The notes beneath the pieces were generated by a model. It was not told the DNA's origin and ran no database searches. It saw only the letters and a program-made list of their open reading frames with translations. Below are positions 23,722-31,150 of a stretch of DNA of 64,000 bases, piece after piece. Positions within the stretch are counted from its first letter, which is position 1. Every line of letters begins with the position of its first letter. A program made the translations under genes and the position numbers. Source of the DNA: Acidimicrobiaceae bacterium (GTDB lineage Bacteria > Actinomycetota > Acidimicrobiia > Acidimicrobiales > UBA8190). The stretch lies in assembly GCA_003151955.1 (NCBI GenBank), contig PLZB01000105.1, forward strand, positions 9,858 through 73,857, in the 5' to 3' direction.

Positions 23722-23845
23722 CCAGGGTCCGGAGCATCGCCTCCCGGGCCAGCTTCGCCGGCCTGGCACGTTCGGGGATTCACCGTGCCAAATGCACCAT
23801 ACACCCCACCCCAGGATTGGCCAGCGCCACTGTCGGGTACGGTCG
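23722..23845 (+). repeat. Duplicated promoter region, copy 1
   Basis: About 44 of the first 49 bases match 27238-27285, and weaker similarity runs on to the GGGTAC box. It holds a hairpin (GGTCCGGAG-CATCG-CTCCCGGGCC). It ends in GATTGG (23815-23820), 14 bases and GGGTAC (23835-23840), a SigB/SigF-type promoter for the sigma-like gene that follows. Confidence 0.55.
23815..23840 (+). promoter_or_regulatory. SigB/SigF-type promoter GATTGG-N14-GGGTAC
   Basis: The spacing and -10 box equal those at 18237-18262. It lies 42 bases upstream of the ATG at 23883 and supports that start for the sigma-like gene. Confidence 0.5.
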
Positions 23846-23882
23846 CACCAACAGGCCGCCCGCGTCGCCAACGGCAAGGCCG

Positions 23883-24524
23883 ATGTTCAGCGTTACCCGG
23901 GACCCAGGTGACGCAGTCGGCCGTGTCGAGTTCGGTGCGCACCCATGCGAAGGAGCAGCAGAGTTGTCTGCATCGTCCAGGCCGCTACGACCTCACTTTC
24001 CGGCCCGGCCCGCCATCTGGTCCCGCGGGTCAGCGGCGCGCCGATCCTCCTGCCCCCCTATTCCTGCACCGCCGAGCGTGTCGAAGCATCGTGTCCGGCA
24101 GGCCTCCCGCCCAGCTGACGGCGTCCTCATCCACCTCGACGCGCTTTTCGCCCTTGCCTTTCTGCAATCCGGCGATCCGGCGAGTGCCCGCGACGCCGTC
24201 GCCGGCGCTTTCAGCAGCATCTGTGGGATCCCATTGGCGACACACGCGTGCCAATCCGTGATGTGGCGGACCTTGGCCGACCATGTCCACAACGCTGCAT
24301 CCGGATGCCGCGGGTGGTCCGCCTCGGGCCCGGTCCCCTTCCGAGAAAGCTCTCACACCAAGGGTCAACGTGAGGCGGTGGCCCTCTACCTCGGCGGCCG
24401 CCGAGGCCGCGACGCCGCCAGGCTTCTCGGCATCTCCGTGAACGAGCACCGCCTGCTGCTCCACCAAGGATCAGTGGCGCTCCGCGCAGCGCGGCTGATC
24501 TCATTGTTCCCCTCACCTGAATGA
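23883..24524 (+). CDS. Sigma-70-like protein, degenerate
   Basis: A 213-residue protein. The part from ~residue 85 (LDALFALAFLQSGDPASARD..., CQSVMWRTLADHVH) looks like a worn-down region 2 of an ECF sigma factor. The end (KGQREAVALYLGGRRGRDAA, LLGISVNEHRLLLHQG) looks like region 4 with its helix-turn-helix. The first ~80 residues are low-complexity and may be partly untranslated; a GTG at 24078 is an alternative start. AAGG before the ATG and the SigB-type promoter favour 23883. Whether it binds polymerase is open. Confidence 0.5.
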   Translation: MFSVTRDPGDAVGRVEFGAHPCEGAAELSASSRPLRPHFPARPAIWSRGSAARRSSCPPIPAPPSVSKHRVRQASRPADGVLIHLDALFALAFLQSGDPASARDAVAGAFSSICGIPLATHACQSVMWRTLADHVHNAASGCRGWSASGPVPFRESSHTKGQREAVALYLGGRRGRDAARLLGISVNEHRLLLHQGSVALRAARLISLFPSPE

Positions 24525-24702
24525 CCAAGCCGCCCGAGGAAACTGGGTCCAGGCGAACAGCAAGGAAGTCGTTCCTTGTTTCGAGGCACCAGGTGGGCGC
24601 CGGACCTGTCCGAGCTCGTCGTTCAATTGTCGGGGATTGGGGATCCCGTACGGGATCCAGGGTCGCGCCCTTCCGGCCGTCTTCACTCCGGAGCCTTCGA
24701 AG

Positions 24703-25143
24703 GTGAGGCGACGCGCCAACGCCCACAGATCGGGCCCTCGACAGCGGGGGCTCAACAACAGGACGGCGCAGCTGCGGATATCGAGCCGAATCCTCTATCG
24801 GATCGAGCACTACAGCGCTCTGCCGACTGTCGCGCTGATCATCACCACCGTCACGCTCTGCTTGGTCACCGCAGGCGCATTACTCGATTTCCCAAGTCGC
24901 TGGGTCGCCGCATTCGAGGTATCGGTGTCGGCCGTGACACTCGTGATGGTCTTCGTCATCCAACATACGCAGGGCAGGGAGCAGGCGGCCACGCAGCGCA
25001 AGCTGGACGAGCTGATCCGGGCCCTGCCTGGAGCCAACGAATCGTTCATGATGCTGGAAGAGGCGTCTCCGGAGGCAATGCTCGGCATCGAAGAGGACCA
25101 GCGCCAGGTTCGATCGACGTCACCCGACACGGACGCAGAATGA
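24703..25143 (+). CDS. Low-affinity iron permease family protein
   Basis: A 146-residue protein with two membrane helices (ALIITTVTLCLVTAGALL and VSVSAVTLVMVFVIQ) followed by HTQGREQAATQRKLDELIRALPGA-type sequence, the hallmark of the bacterial low-affinity iron permease family. The family name comes from yeast Fet4; bacterial members are half-size and transport is rarely tested. The basic N-terminus before the first helix is of uncertain length: GTG 24703 is my choice, TTG 24637 the alternative. Its last bases overlap a small minus-strand frame. Confidence 0.7.
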   Translation: MRRRANAHRSGPRQRGLNNRTAQLRISSRILYRIEHYSALPTVALIITTVTLCLVTAGALLDFPSRWVAAFEVSVSAVTLVMVFVIQHTQGREQAATQRKLDELIRALPGANESFMMLEEASPEAMLGIEEDQRQVRSTSPDTDAE

Positions 25144-25278
25144 TCGCGGTGGCGGCCGGTACTCCTTGGAGATCCAGTTGGCCTCGGCCAGTTCGAGTAT
25201 GTACTTTGCGTACAGCTCCGCCGAGCTCGTCATCGGACGGCGCGCGTCCGAGCACCCCTCGAACTTGGCCCAGGCCAC
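25120..25278 (-). CDS. Small hypothetical protein or fragment
   Basis: A 52-codon frame with strong third-position G+C: VAWAKFEGCSDARRPMTSSA, then ELYAKYILELAEANWISKEY. It starts at an in-frame GTG; open reading continues a little upstream without a better start. Since it lies beside zwf and gnd wreckage it may be another gene remnant. No family recognised. Confidence 0.3.
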   Translation of the reverse strand: MAWAKFEGCSDARRPMTSSAELYAKYILELAEANWISKEYRPPPRSFCVRVG

Positions 25279-25324
25279 CTGCAGGTCGGAGATCGCGGCA
25301 CCACGACAGGAGCGGTGTCGCCGG

Positions 25325-25627
25325 TCAGGTCTTCTTCTCGTCGTGGCCGCCGAAGCCCTTGCGCATCGCTGACAGTGCCTTGCCGGTGAAATCGTCGAGG
25401 CCGCGCGATGCGAATCGTGAGTACAACGCGGCGGTGAGCACGGGGGCGGGAACACCCTCGTCGATGGCGGCTATCGAGGTCCACCTCCCTTCCCCGGAGT
25501 CGGACACCTGGCCGGCGAACTCCTCGAGGATTGGGGAATCCACGAGTGCGGCAGCGGTGAGGTCCAGGAGCCAGGATTCGATGACGCTGCCCCGGCGCCA
25601 CACCTCGGCGACGGCCGTGATGTCGAT
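25325..25627 (-). pseudogene. gnd: 3' end of 6-phosphogluconate dehydrogenase
   Basis: About 95 codons match the C-terminal domain of 6-phosphogluconate dehydrogenase: [55 protein letters not shown], then AMRKGFGGH. The enzyme makes ribulose-5-phosphate and NADPH in the oxidative pentose phosphate pathway. All of the NADP-binding domain is missing. The frame breaks at 25627, exactly where zwf sequence begins on the opposite strand. Confidence 0.8.
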
Positions 25628-25628
25628 G

Positions 25629-26303
25629 GGTGATGCTCGAGAAGCCGTTTGGACACGACCTCGCCTCAGCCCGGACGCTGAACCAAGAGCTGCACAGACT
25701 CCTCGACGAGGAGCAGATACTTCGCATCGACCACTTCTTGGGAAGCAGCCCGTCGTGGACATCCTTTTCTTGCGGTTCGCCAACTCGCTGCTCGAGCCGG
25801 TGTGGAATCGGGACCACATCGCGGCGGTCCAGATCACCCTGGCCGAGGAGTTCGGCGTGGAGGACAGAGGCGCCTTCTGCGACACGGTCGGGAGCTGCGC
25901 GACGTGGTGCAGAACCATCTCCTCCAGGTGCTGGGCCTCATCGCCATGGAGGCACCGGTGGGCCGGCCGATCCGCACTCTGGGACAGAAAGGTCGAAGTC
26001 TTCCGGTCCATGGCCGGCGCGGACCCGGCGGCCTGCGTTCGCGGCCGCTACGAGGGCTACCTCGACGTGCCGGGGGTGGGATCCCGATCGGTGACCGAGA
26101 CCTTGGTGGCGATGCGCCTCCACGTGGACAACTGGCGGTGGCAGGGTGTGCCCTTCTTTCTCCGGGCCGGCAAGGCGCTTGCCGGCACCACCACCGAGGT
26201 GAGGGTGGTCTTCAAGTGGCCGCCGCGCCTTTCGTTCCTGGACGAGCCGCACCACACCAGCCCGAACCAGCTGGTGCTACGAATCGACGGCCTCCTCTTG
26301 TGA
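25629..26303 (+). pseudogene. zwf: Inverted, frameshifted middle part of glucose-6-phosphate dehydrogenase
   Basis: Plus-strand sequence starts at [17 protein letters not shown] and reaches QLVLRID, about residues 125-340 of a normal enzyme. It includes the substrate motif RIDHFLG and MRLHVDNWRWQGVPF, FLRAGKAL. Reading needs three frame changes, near 25742, 25895 and 25985. The 5' part of the gene is on the opposite strand at 26290-26697, and the two halves meet at the same codon of the family alignment. The gene is dead. Confidence 0.85.
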
Positions 26304-26697
26304 GGTCTGCCCGGTGAAGCGCTGAGGTAACCGGAGCGAACGGGGCCGGCGGGGTCTCCAGGTAGAACAGCGGGTGCGATGCGCCCTCCAACCGGCCCGC
26401 CAGCTCCTTGAAGGTGCTCGGATCGTCGAAGCCGCCCTTCAGGTGGGTGAGCCGTCCAAGCAGGCGCTCGAAGGCGGCCGTGTCGACCGTCCCGCCGTCT
26501 TCCCCGACCGCTTTCTCGACGACCAGGCGCAGACGGCCCGGCGACCACTCGGCGCGTCCGACGCCGATGATCGGGCCGGTCAGGCGGCCGGCCGCCTCAA
26601 GGCCGTACAACGCACGGAAGGTCTTCTTTCGGGCCAGGTCACCGGTCACCCCGAAGACAACCAGCGCATCAGCCGCCCGGGCAGCCGTTCCACTCAT
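26290..26697 (-). pseudogene. zwf: 5' part of glucose-6-phosphate dehydrogenase
   Basis: About 135 codons from ATG 26697: LVVFGVTGDLARKKTFRALY is the NADP-binding start of the enzyme, and the fragment runs to HPLFYLETPP and LTRGGRR. The next expected residues ([11 protein letters not shown]) are found on the plus strand at 25629. No ribosome site is obvious. Without its substrate-binding part it cannot be active. Confidence 0.85.
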
Positions 26698-26719
26698 CGA
26701 AAGGATGTGGTGTGACGGA

Positions 26720-27205
26720 TCAACGGGAGGTTCGAACCGGGGTGTCGAGCTTTGCACCCTGCGGGAGGAACAGGCTGGTGGCGCCGTCCTTTTCGGCGTG
26801 GGGAACGTCGACCCATGTGCCGAGCGCTCCGCCGGCTTCGGACTGTCGGTCGGCACCTCGGAGCGGCGCATCGAGGAGCTCGGCGAGTCCGCAGAGGTCG
26901 AACACCCGCCGCACGCGCGGCGATGGAGACCGTAACGTCAATGACCGGGACCGCTGCTCCAGGAAGGTGCGAGTCCGGACGATGACGCCGACGGCTGCAG
27001 CGTCCATGAATTGCACGTCGCTCACGTCGATGACCAGGTCGGCGTCCACCAGGGCGATGGCGCGAGCCAAGGCCGCCGAGAGGTCAGCGGCGGTCGACAC
27101 GTCGAACTCGCCGCGGAGCCACACCACAGGGTGCTTCGCTCTCTCGTCGACAGCCGCCGAACCGGGACGGCGAGCCGCCCGACTCGAATCTTCGAATGGA
27201 GCCAT
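26720..27205 (-). CDS. STAS-domain anti-anti-sigma factor
   Basis: A 161-residue protein. Residues ~25-125 form a STAS domain: VVWLRGEFDVSTAADLSAAL, LVIDVSDVQFMDAAAVGVIV and the C-terminal SPSPRVRRVFDLCGLAELLD. In anti-sigma antagonists a Ser follows the DVSDVQFMD motif and is phosphorylated by RsbW; here the residue is Ala, so control by phosphorylation may be lost. It lies two genes from the RsbW/sigma operon and resembles the STAS protein at 32024. A partner-switch role is likely. Confidence 0.75.
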   Translation of the reverse strand: MAPFEDSSRAARRPGSAAVDERAKHPVVWLRGEFDVSTAADLSAALARAIALVDADLVIDVSDVQFMDAAAVGVIVRTRTFLEQRSRSLTLRSPSPRVRRVFDLCGLAELLDAPLRGADRQSEAGGALGTWVDVPHAEKDGATSLFLPQGAKLDTPVRTSR

Positions 27206-27237
27206 ACCACTCTCCTGCCGTCTTCAATGACGCGCTA

Positions 27238-27354
27238 CCAGGGTCCGGAGCATCGCTCCCGGGCCAGCTTCGCCAGCCCGACACGCTTGGGATTTTCCGT
27301 GTCCTCCGCACCGTATACCCGAGGAGTACGAATGGCAACGGCGGGGTACCGTCG
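27238..27354 (+). repeat. Duplicated promoter region, copy 2
   Basis: It matches 23722-23845 with the same hairpin. Here the box corresponding to GATTGG reads GAATGG (27330-27335), and only 8 bases separate it from GGGTAC (27344-27349). The shortened spacer should weaken or abolish SigB-type initiation. It leads into the gene at 27447. Confidence 0.5.
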
Positions 27355-27446
27355 AACCGGAGACCGTCACGGGCGGCTGTTCGTCTCGCTCCGACGGCGC
27401 CGCCCCGACCCAGCTCACGCCCGGTGTGAGTCCAAAGGAGCCCGGC

Positions 27447-28046
27447 ATGGGGACCATCTCGACAGGGCCAGTGGAGCAGATGCGGGGAAGGGCCACCGCC
27501 CGGCGCCGAGAGCCGACGCCCGTCGGCGTTGACGCAGCCCGACTGGTCTTGGTGGAGGCCCTGCAAGTCCTACAGGGAACGGTGACCGCCTTCTTGGAGC
27601 AGTTGGCCGGGGAGCCCATCGATGCCTGCGGACGCCGTCACACGTCAGGACTGGCCACAGGCTCTGATCACCTCGACGTGACGGAAGGCAGCCCCATCAC
27701 GCGCCGCGTCGCTTCCTTGACCGGCCGGCGGTCGCTCCAGGTCTACGTCCATGCCGAGGCGGCCATTGTTGCGGACCGGCTTCCACCGGGGCTGTGCCGA
27801 CGTCTCGAGTACAGCAACCAGCCGATCGGTCGCGTGCTCGCCGAATTCGGCGTCGACGCCGCTCGGCGTCCCCCCGCAGAGGACCGGCTCCTTCAACGCG
27901 TCCTTGACCGACGCTCCTGCGGCTGCGAAGCCGCTTCAATTTACGCTCGCGCCTATCTGATCGATGTCGCCGGCCGGCCGGCGATGGCGGTCTCCGAATG
28001 GTTCCTGCCAACGCTGGTGGCCCCCTTGCTCAGCCGCAGACCGTGA
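27447..28046 (+). CDS. Chorismate-pyruvate-lyase-like protein (DUF98/UbiC-like)
   Basis: A 199-residue soluble protein. The stretch ITRRVASLTGRRSLQVYVHA, then IVADRLPPGLCRRLEYSNQP, IGRVLAEFGVDAARRP and, near the end, YARAYLIDVAGRPAMAVSEW matches the chorismate lyase-like fold of DUF98 proteins. Classical UbiC splits chorismate into 4-hydroxybenzoate and pyruvate; actinobacterial members act on chorismate-type or unknown substrates. AAAGGAG supports the ATG at 27447 over the GTG at 27426. It stands alone between regulatory genes. Confidence 0.7.
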   Translation: MGTISTGPVEQMRGRATARRREPTPVGVDAARLVLVEALQVLQGTVTAFLEQLAGEPIDACGRRHTSGLATGSDHLDVTEGSPITRRVASLTGRRSLQVYVHAEAAIVADRLPPGLCRRLEYSNQPIGRVLAEFGVDAARRPPAEDRLLQRVLDRRSCGCEAASIYARAYLIDVAGRPAMAVSEWFLPTLVAPLLSRRP

Positions 28047-28214
28047 GCCGGTGAAAGCGTCAAGAACACCGCATCGAACGTGAAGGACACCGTCACCGGC
28101 CATCGAGGCACCCGTCAAAGGCCGGGCACGTTGAGGCCCGTCCGTTGCTGGCCACAAGAACCGTCTCACACGGCCCTTGCGCCTGACTGAACTGAAGCAC
28201 GCCCGGTCCTGGAC
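28047..28214. other. Short intergenic region with a CsbD-like scrap
   Basis: In one plus frame GESVKNTASNVKDTVTGHR resembles part of a CsbD/YtxH-type helical repeat, but it has no start or ribosome site and runs into nonsense. Nothing else is visible between the two converging genes. Confidence 0.25.
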
Positions 28215-29174
28215 CTATTCGAGGCGCATATGGATCCGCACGACCGAACCGGACGCGTTCGATCGGATCTGCACCAGATCGCACAACTGGTTCGCCATCC
28301 ACAGGCCCCGGCCGCCCTGCTGATCCGTCGGGGGCCGACAGCCCCCGGCGGATGGCGCCGCGATCCCTCCACGGTCCCTGATCTCGCAGACCACTTCGGC
28401 GTCGTCGCGCCACATGCGGAGAACCCCGAGTCCGCCGCCGCAGCGCACGCTGTTGGCAGCCGCCTCGCTGGCCGCCATCATCAACGCCTCGGAGCGGTCG
28501 GGTTGAAGCTGCGCACGCCCGACGACAAACTGGCGCAGGTCGGAGAGCGAGCCCCCGTCGAAGGCGATCTCGGCCCAAGAGGTGGCGGGCTCGGGCAGCG
28601 CCCAGCCCAGCACCTCGCCCGGATCTGCCGGCTGTCCATCAAGTGTCGTGGTCCGGCCGGACTCGAAGACGAGCGGGTGGCTCAGCCGCGCCTCGGCCAA
28701 GACAGCGGGCTCGAGGGATCCAACGTCGTAGGGGCAGAGCGCCTGCCACGGGCCCGTCCCGGCGAACACCGAGTTGACGAGCCGCTCCTGGAGCTGGCAC
28801 TCGGCGAGCACCTCGTTGTTCAGGCCGGACCATATCGGCTCGCCGATCCCCCGGAAAGGGAGGTTCACCCCCGAGGACTGCTCCACGAACTTCCTCCACG
28901 CGGGGATGATCCGGGCCGGGTTCTTGGCGACCTCCTCCATGTCGAAGAAAGCGACGCCTGCCGCCTGACCTCGAAGAGCCTTGCGGAGGGCGTCGATCTG
29001 ATGGCGGCGCAACGCCACCATGATCGGCTCGCTGCCTTTCAACCCTTCCCGGATGAACCCTAGGGCCCCAGCTATGAGCTCTTCCTCTCCTTCGTAGAAC
29101 AGCGCCATGTGGGAGAACACTCCCGCGGTCGCGGAGCCTACGAACGGCCCCTCCCACCCACCCTGGTCACTCAT
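28215..29174 (-). CDS. MEDS domain and HATPase anti-sigma regulator
   Basis: A 319-residue protein. Residues ~20-190 are a MEDS domain (FSHMALFYEGEEELIAGALG, ...FFDMEEVAKNPARIIPAWRK), a presumed sensor. Residues ~215-315 are an RsbW-like ATPase (EALMMAASEAAANSVRCGGG with the N-box, IRDRGGIAAP, DQQGGRGLWMANQLCDLVQI). Such fusions phosphorylate STAS partners or bind sigma factors. Its ATG overlaps the end of the sigma gene, so it is the third gene of the RsbW-like/sigma/MEDS operon. Confidence 0.8.
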   Translation of the reverse strand: MSDQGGWEGPFVGSATAGVFSHMALFYEGEEELIAGALGFIREGLKGSEPIMVALRRHQIDALRKALRGQAAGVAFFDMEEVAKNPARIIPAWRKFVEQSSGVNLPFRGIGEPIWSGLNNEVLAECQLQERLVNSVFAGTGPWQALCPYDVGSLEPAVLAEARLSHPLVFESGRTTTLDGQPADPGEVLGWALPEPATSWAEIAFDGGSLSDLRQFVVGRAQLQPDRSEALMMAASEAAANSVRCGGGLGVLRMWRDDAEVVCEIRDRGGIAAPSAGGCRPPTDQQGGRGLWMANQLCDLVQIRSNASGSVVRIHMRLE

Positions 29175-29916
29175 CGGCCCGAAGGTCCTGCCGCAGGGTG
29201 GCCAATGCCACGTGAAGCAGGCGCGACACGTGCATCTGGCTCACTCCGATCCGCTCGGCTATCTCTTTCTGAGTAAGCCCGTCCACGAACCGGAGATGGA
29301 TGATGACCTGCTCACGGCGGGGCAGGCGGCGAAGCTAGGGCGACAGGTCGGAGCGAAATTCGGCACGGAGCAACTGGTCGTCGACGTCGAAACCCAATCG
29401 GTCGGCCAGCGGATCCTCGTCGCCCGACGGGGCATCAATCGAGATCGAGCGGTACGCCTTGCCGGCCTCGAGCGCTTCGAGCACGTCGGTCGGTCGGCAT
29501 CCGCAGGCCCCGGCCAGCTCGTCGACCATCGGGGACCGACCGAGTCGTTGCGACAGGTCGGCTTCGGCGTCTCTGACTTCGAGATAGAGCTCCTGGAGGC
29601 GCCGTGGCGCGCGGACCGACCAACCCTTGTCACGGAAGTACCGTTTCAGTTCGCCGATGATCGTCTTGGTGGCGAACGTGGAGAACTGGACGCCGCGTTC
29701 GGGGTCGAAACGGTCCACGGCGTTCACCAGGGCGAGGGAGGCCACCTGCACCAGGTCGTCGAGCGGTTCGCCGCCGCTCGCGAACCGCCGTGCGAGATGC
29801 CAGGCCAACCCCATGTGTGACTCGACGAGGCGGTTCCTTGCATCGGGATCCGCGCCGGTGGCAAGGGCGGCGAATTCCTCGCGGCTCTGCAGCCGGCGCT
29901 GCAGATCCTTTGTCAC
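29167..29916 (-). pseudogene. SigB/SigF-type sigma factor gene interrupted by an in-frame TAG
   Basis: The reading frame would encode 249 residues: region 2 (LVESHMGLAWHLARRFASGG, EPLDDLVQVASLALVNAVDR, FSTFATKTIIGELKRYFRD), region 3 (RRLQELYLEVRDAEADLSQR) and region 4 (REQVIIHLRFVDGLTQKEIA, ERIGVSQMHVSRLLHVALA). Codon 194 (29337-29335) is TAG. The frame then stays open for 55 more codons of perfect region 4 to TGA at 29167. As written, the product lacks the -35-binding domain. Recent mutation, sequencing error or readthrough are all possible. GTG start overlaps the RsbW-like stop. The 3' end overlaps the MEDS gene. Confidence 0.8.
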
Positions 29917-30329
29917 CGACGGTCGACCTGCGCCCGCTTCTTCCGAAGCCAGGCCAACGACGAGCCCTCCCCGATCGAGGTCCTGTGCTCATCGACCAAC
30001 GCATCCAGTATTCGCGTGGACCACGGTTCCGAAAGCCCGTCGTTCCGCCCGTCCTCCAATGGCCGCCCAGGGCCGGTCAGGGTGCACACGACCTCGATCG
30101 ATTCGTCGTCAGAGGTGAACACGATGCTCAACCGTCCGTCGGCGCCGCCATGCGGGTCGAGCAACGACATGCACAGCTCCATAACAGCAAGCTGGAGGTC
30201 TTCGATCTCCTCGACCGTCATGATCCGGGACGCGGCAGCACCGACATGGAGGCGGACCAGGAACAGCAGATCGGCCTCGGCCGGCAGCGAGAGCTCGATG
30301 GGCCCGGTCACCAGGCCGCCTTCCAACAC
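29913..30329 (-). CDS. RsbW-like anti-sigma ATPase
   Basis: A 138-residue protein. VEEIEDLQLAVMELCMSLLD gives the N-box helix of HATPase_c anti-sigma factors, although the usual Asn is replaced by Cys-Met-Ser. IEVVCTLTGPGRP and ILDALVDEHRTS follow. RsbW proteins hold the sigma factor and phosphorylate its STAS antagonist. I choose GTG 30329, since GGAG stands seven bases upstream and the length then fits the family. Its stop overlaps the sigma GTG, so it is coupled to the sigma gene. Loss of the Asn could mean that ATP binding is weak. Confidence 0.7.
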   Translation of the reverse strand: MLEGGLVTGPIELSLPAEADLLFLVRLHVGAAASRIMTVEEIEDLQLAVMELCMSLLDPHGGADGRLSIVFTSDDESIEVVCTLTGPGRPLEDGRNDGLSEPWSTRILDALVDEHRTSIGEGSSLAWLRKKRAQVDRR

Positions 30330-30330
30330 G

Positions 30331-30477
30331 TCATCGCTCCATGGTCGCGCGGGGCGGACGCCGAATGGGCCCGAACCCGGTCCCAGTGCGCGACCGACGG
30401 TATTTGAAGCGAACTGTGCCCCTCCGATGTCCACTGGTTGGCAGCGGAATCGAGATTTCGGGGGTCTCTGTCGCCAT
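30331..30477 (-). CDS. Small basic protein at the head of the sigma operon
   Basis: A 48-residue protein: MATETPEISIPLPTSG, then an Arg-rich half (RFKYRRSRTGTGF, RRPPRATMER). GGAAGG precedes the ATG at 30477. The stop is directly before the GTG of the RsbW-like gene, so it may serve as a coupled leader cistron. No family recognised. Confidence 0.4.
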   Translation of the reverse strand: MATETPEISIPLPTSGHRRGTVRFKYRRSRTGTGFGPIRRPPRATMER

Positions 30478-30529
30478 GTGCACCGCCTTCCTGCCCCGAC
30501 CCTTGTGGATCGCCACGTGCCCTCAACCC

Positions 30530-30555
30530 TTCCCCACCGCCCGCGTGTGGCAAAC
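30530..30555 (-). promoter_or_regulatory. SigB/SigF-type promoter of the sigma operon, GTTTGC-N14-GGGGAA
   Basis: On the minus strand GTTTGC (30555-30550), 14 bases and GGGGAA (30535-30530), about 55 bases before the small gene at 30477. This would let the sigma factor drive its own operon, as is usual for sigB loci. Confidence 0.5.
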
Positions 30556-30566
30556 CATCCTCTGGC

Positions 30567-30592
30567 GTTTCAGAACCTGTCCGGTCGGGGAT
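30567..30592 (+). promoter_or_regulatory. SigB/SigF-type promoter GTTTCA-N14-GGGGAT
   Basis: GTTTCA (30567-30572), 14 bases, GGGGAT (30587-30592). It is divergent from the promoter at 30530-30555 with only 11 bases between their -35 boxes, and ends 9 bases before the GTG at 30602. Confidence 0.5.
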
Positions 30593-30601
30593 GGTGAGCA
30601 T

Positions 30602-30768
30602 GTGGCTCTTATCATCGTGGTGCTGCTACTCGTGATCTTGTTCGGCGGCCTCGGCTTCTCGACGCACTCCTCTGGCTCGTTGCTCTGGTCCTGTTCGTCT
30701 TCTGGCTCGTCGGATTCGTCTTCGGTCGAGGCCGGAACGCGGGCTCCCACGGCTGGTACCGGTGGTAG
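30602..30768 (+). pseudogene. Small two-helix membrane protein, frameshifted
   Basis: The first frame gives VALIIVVLLLVILFGGLGF. One base out of frame it continues LLWLVALVLFVFWLVGFVFG and ends RGRNAGSHGWYRW. Joined together this is a familiar type of ~55-residue stress-induced membrane protein. The total of 167 bases shows that one base is missing, near GCACTCCTCTGG (~30660-30672). It lies directly behind a SigB-type promoter. Either a real frameshift or a sequencing error. Confidence 0.55.
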
Positions 30769-30852
30769 TGCGGCGACGGCGGACCCCGGCGTTCGGGGCC
30801 AGAGTTGTCGGACGGCGGCAGTCGCCGACATTCATGATGAAAGAGAGTCGAA

Positions 30853-31068
30853 ATGATGGGTGATCACACCGTTCCCAACGCGGGCACTGCCGAGGCGACG
30901 CAGGTCGACGCGAGGTCTCCCCACGCGGCCGGGCCACCCCCGACCGTCGAAGAGGAGGCCGCTGCGGAAGAGCATCAATCCGAAGAGGACGGTGTGTCCG
31001 TGGCGGAGCATTACGAGGAGATGGTCAGGCTCGGTGCCGAAGTACGCGGCGAAGGTGAGATCGAGTAG
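30853..31068 (+). CDS. Small acidic protein
   Basis: A 71-residue acidic protein; the second half reads TVEEEAAAEEHQSEEDGVSV and AEHYEEMVRLGAEVRGEGEI. The C-terminal motif is shared, from memory, with small actinobacterial proteins of unknown function found near stress genes. GAGAGTCGAA lies before tandem ATG codons at 30853 and 30856. No membrane segment. Confidence 0.5.
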   Translation: MMGDHTVPNAGTAEATQVDARSPHAAGPPPTVEEEAAAEEHQSEEDGVSVAEHYEEMVRLGAEVRGEGEIE

Positions 31069-31150
31069 CCGCCCCGAACTGGTGCGTACGGAACAAAGAG
31101 GGAAGAACGGTGCCTACTCCAGCCACATGCCCCTGTGAAGCGATCCGGCC

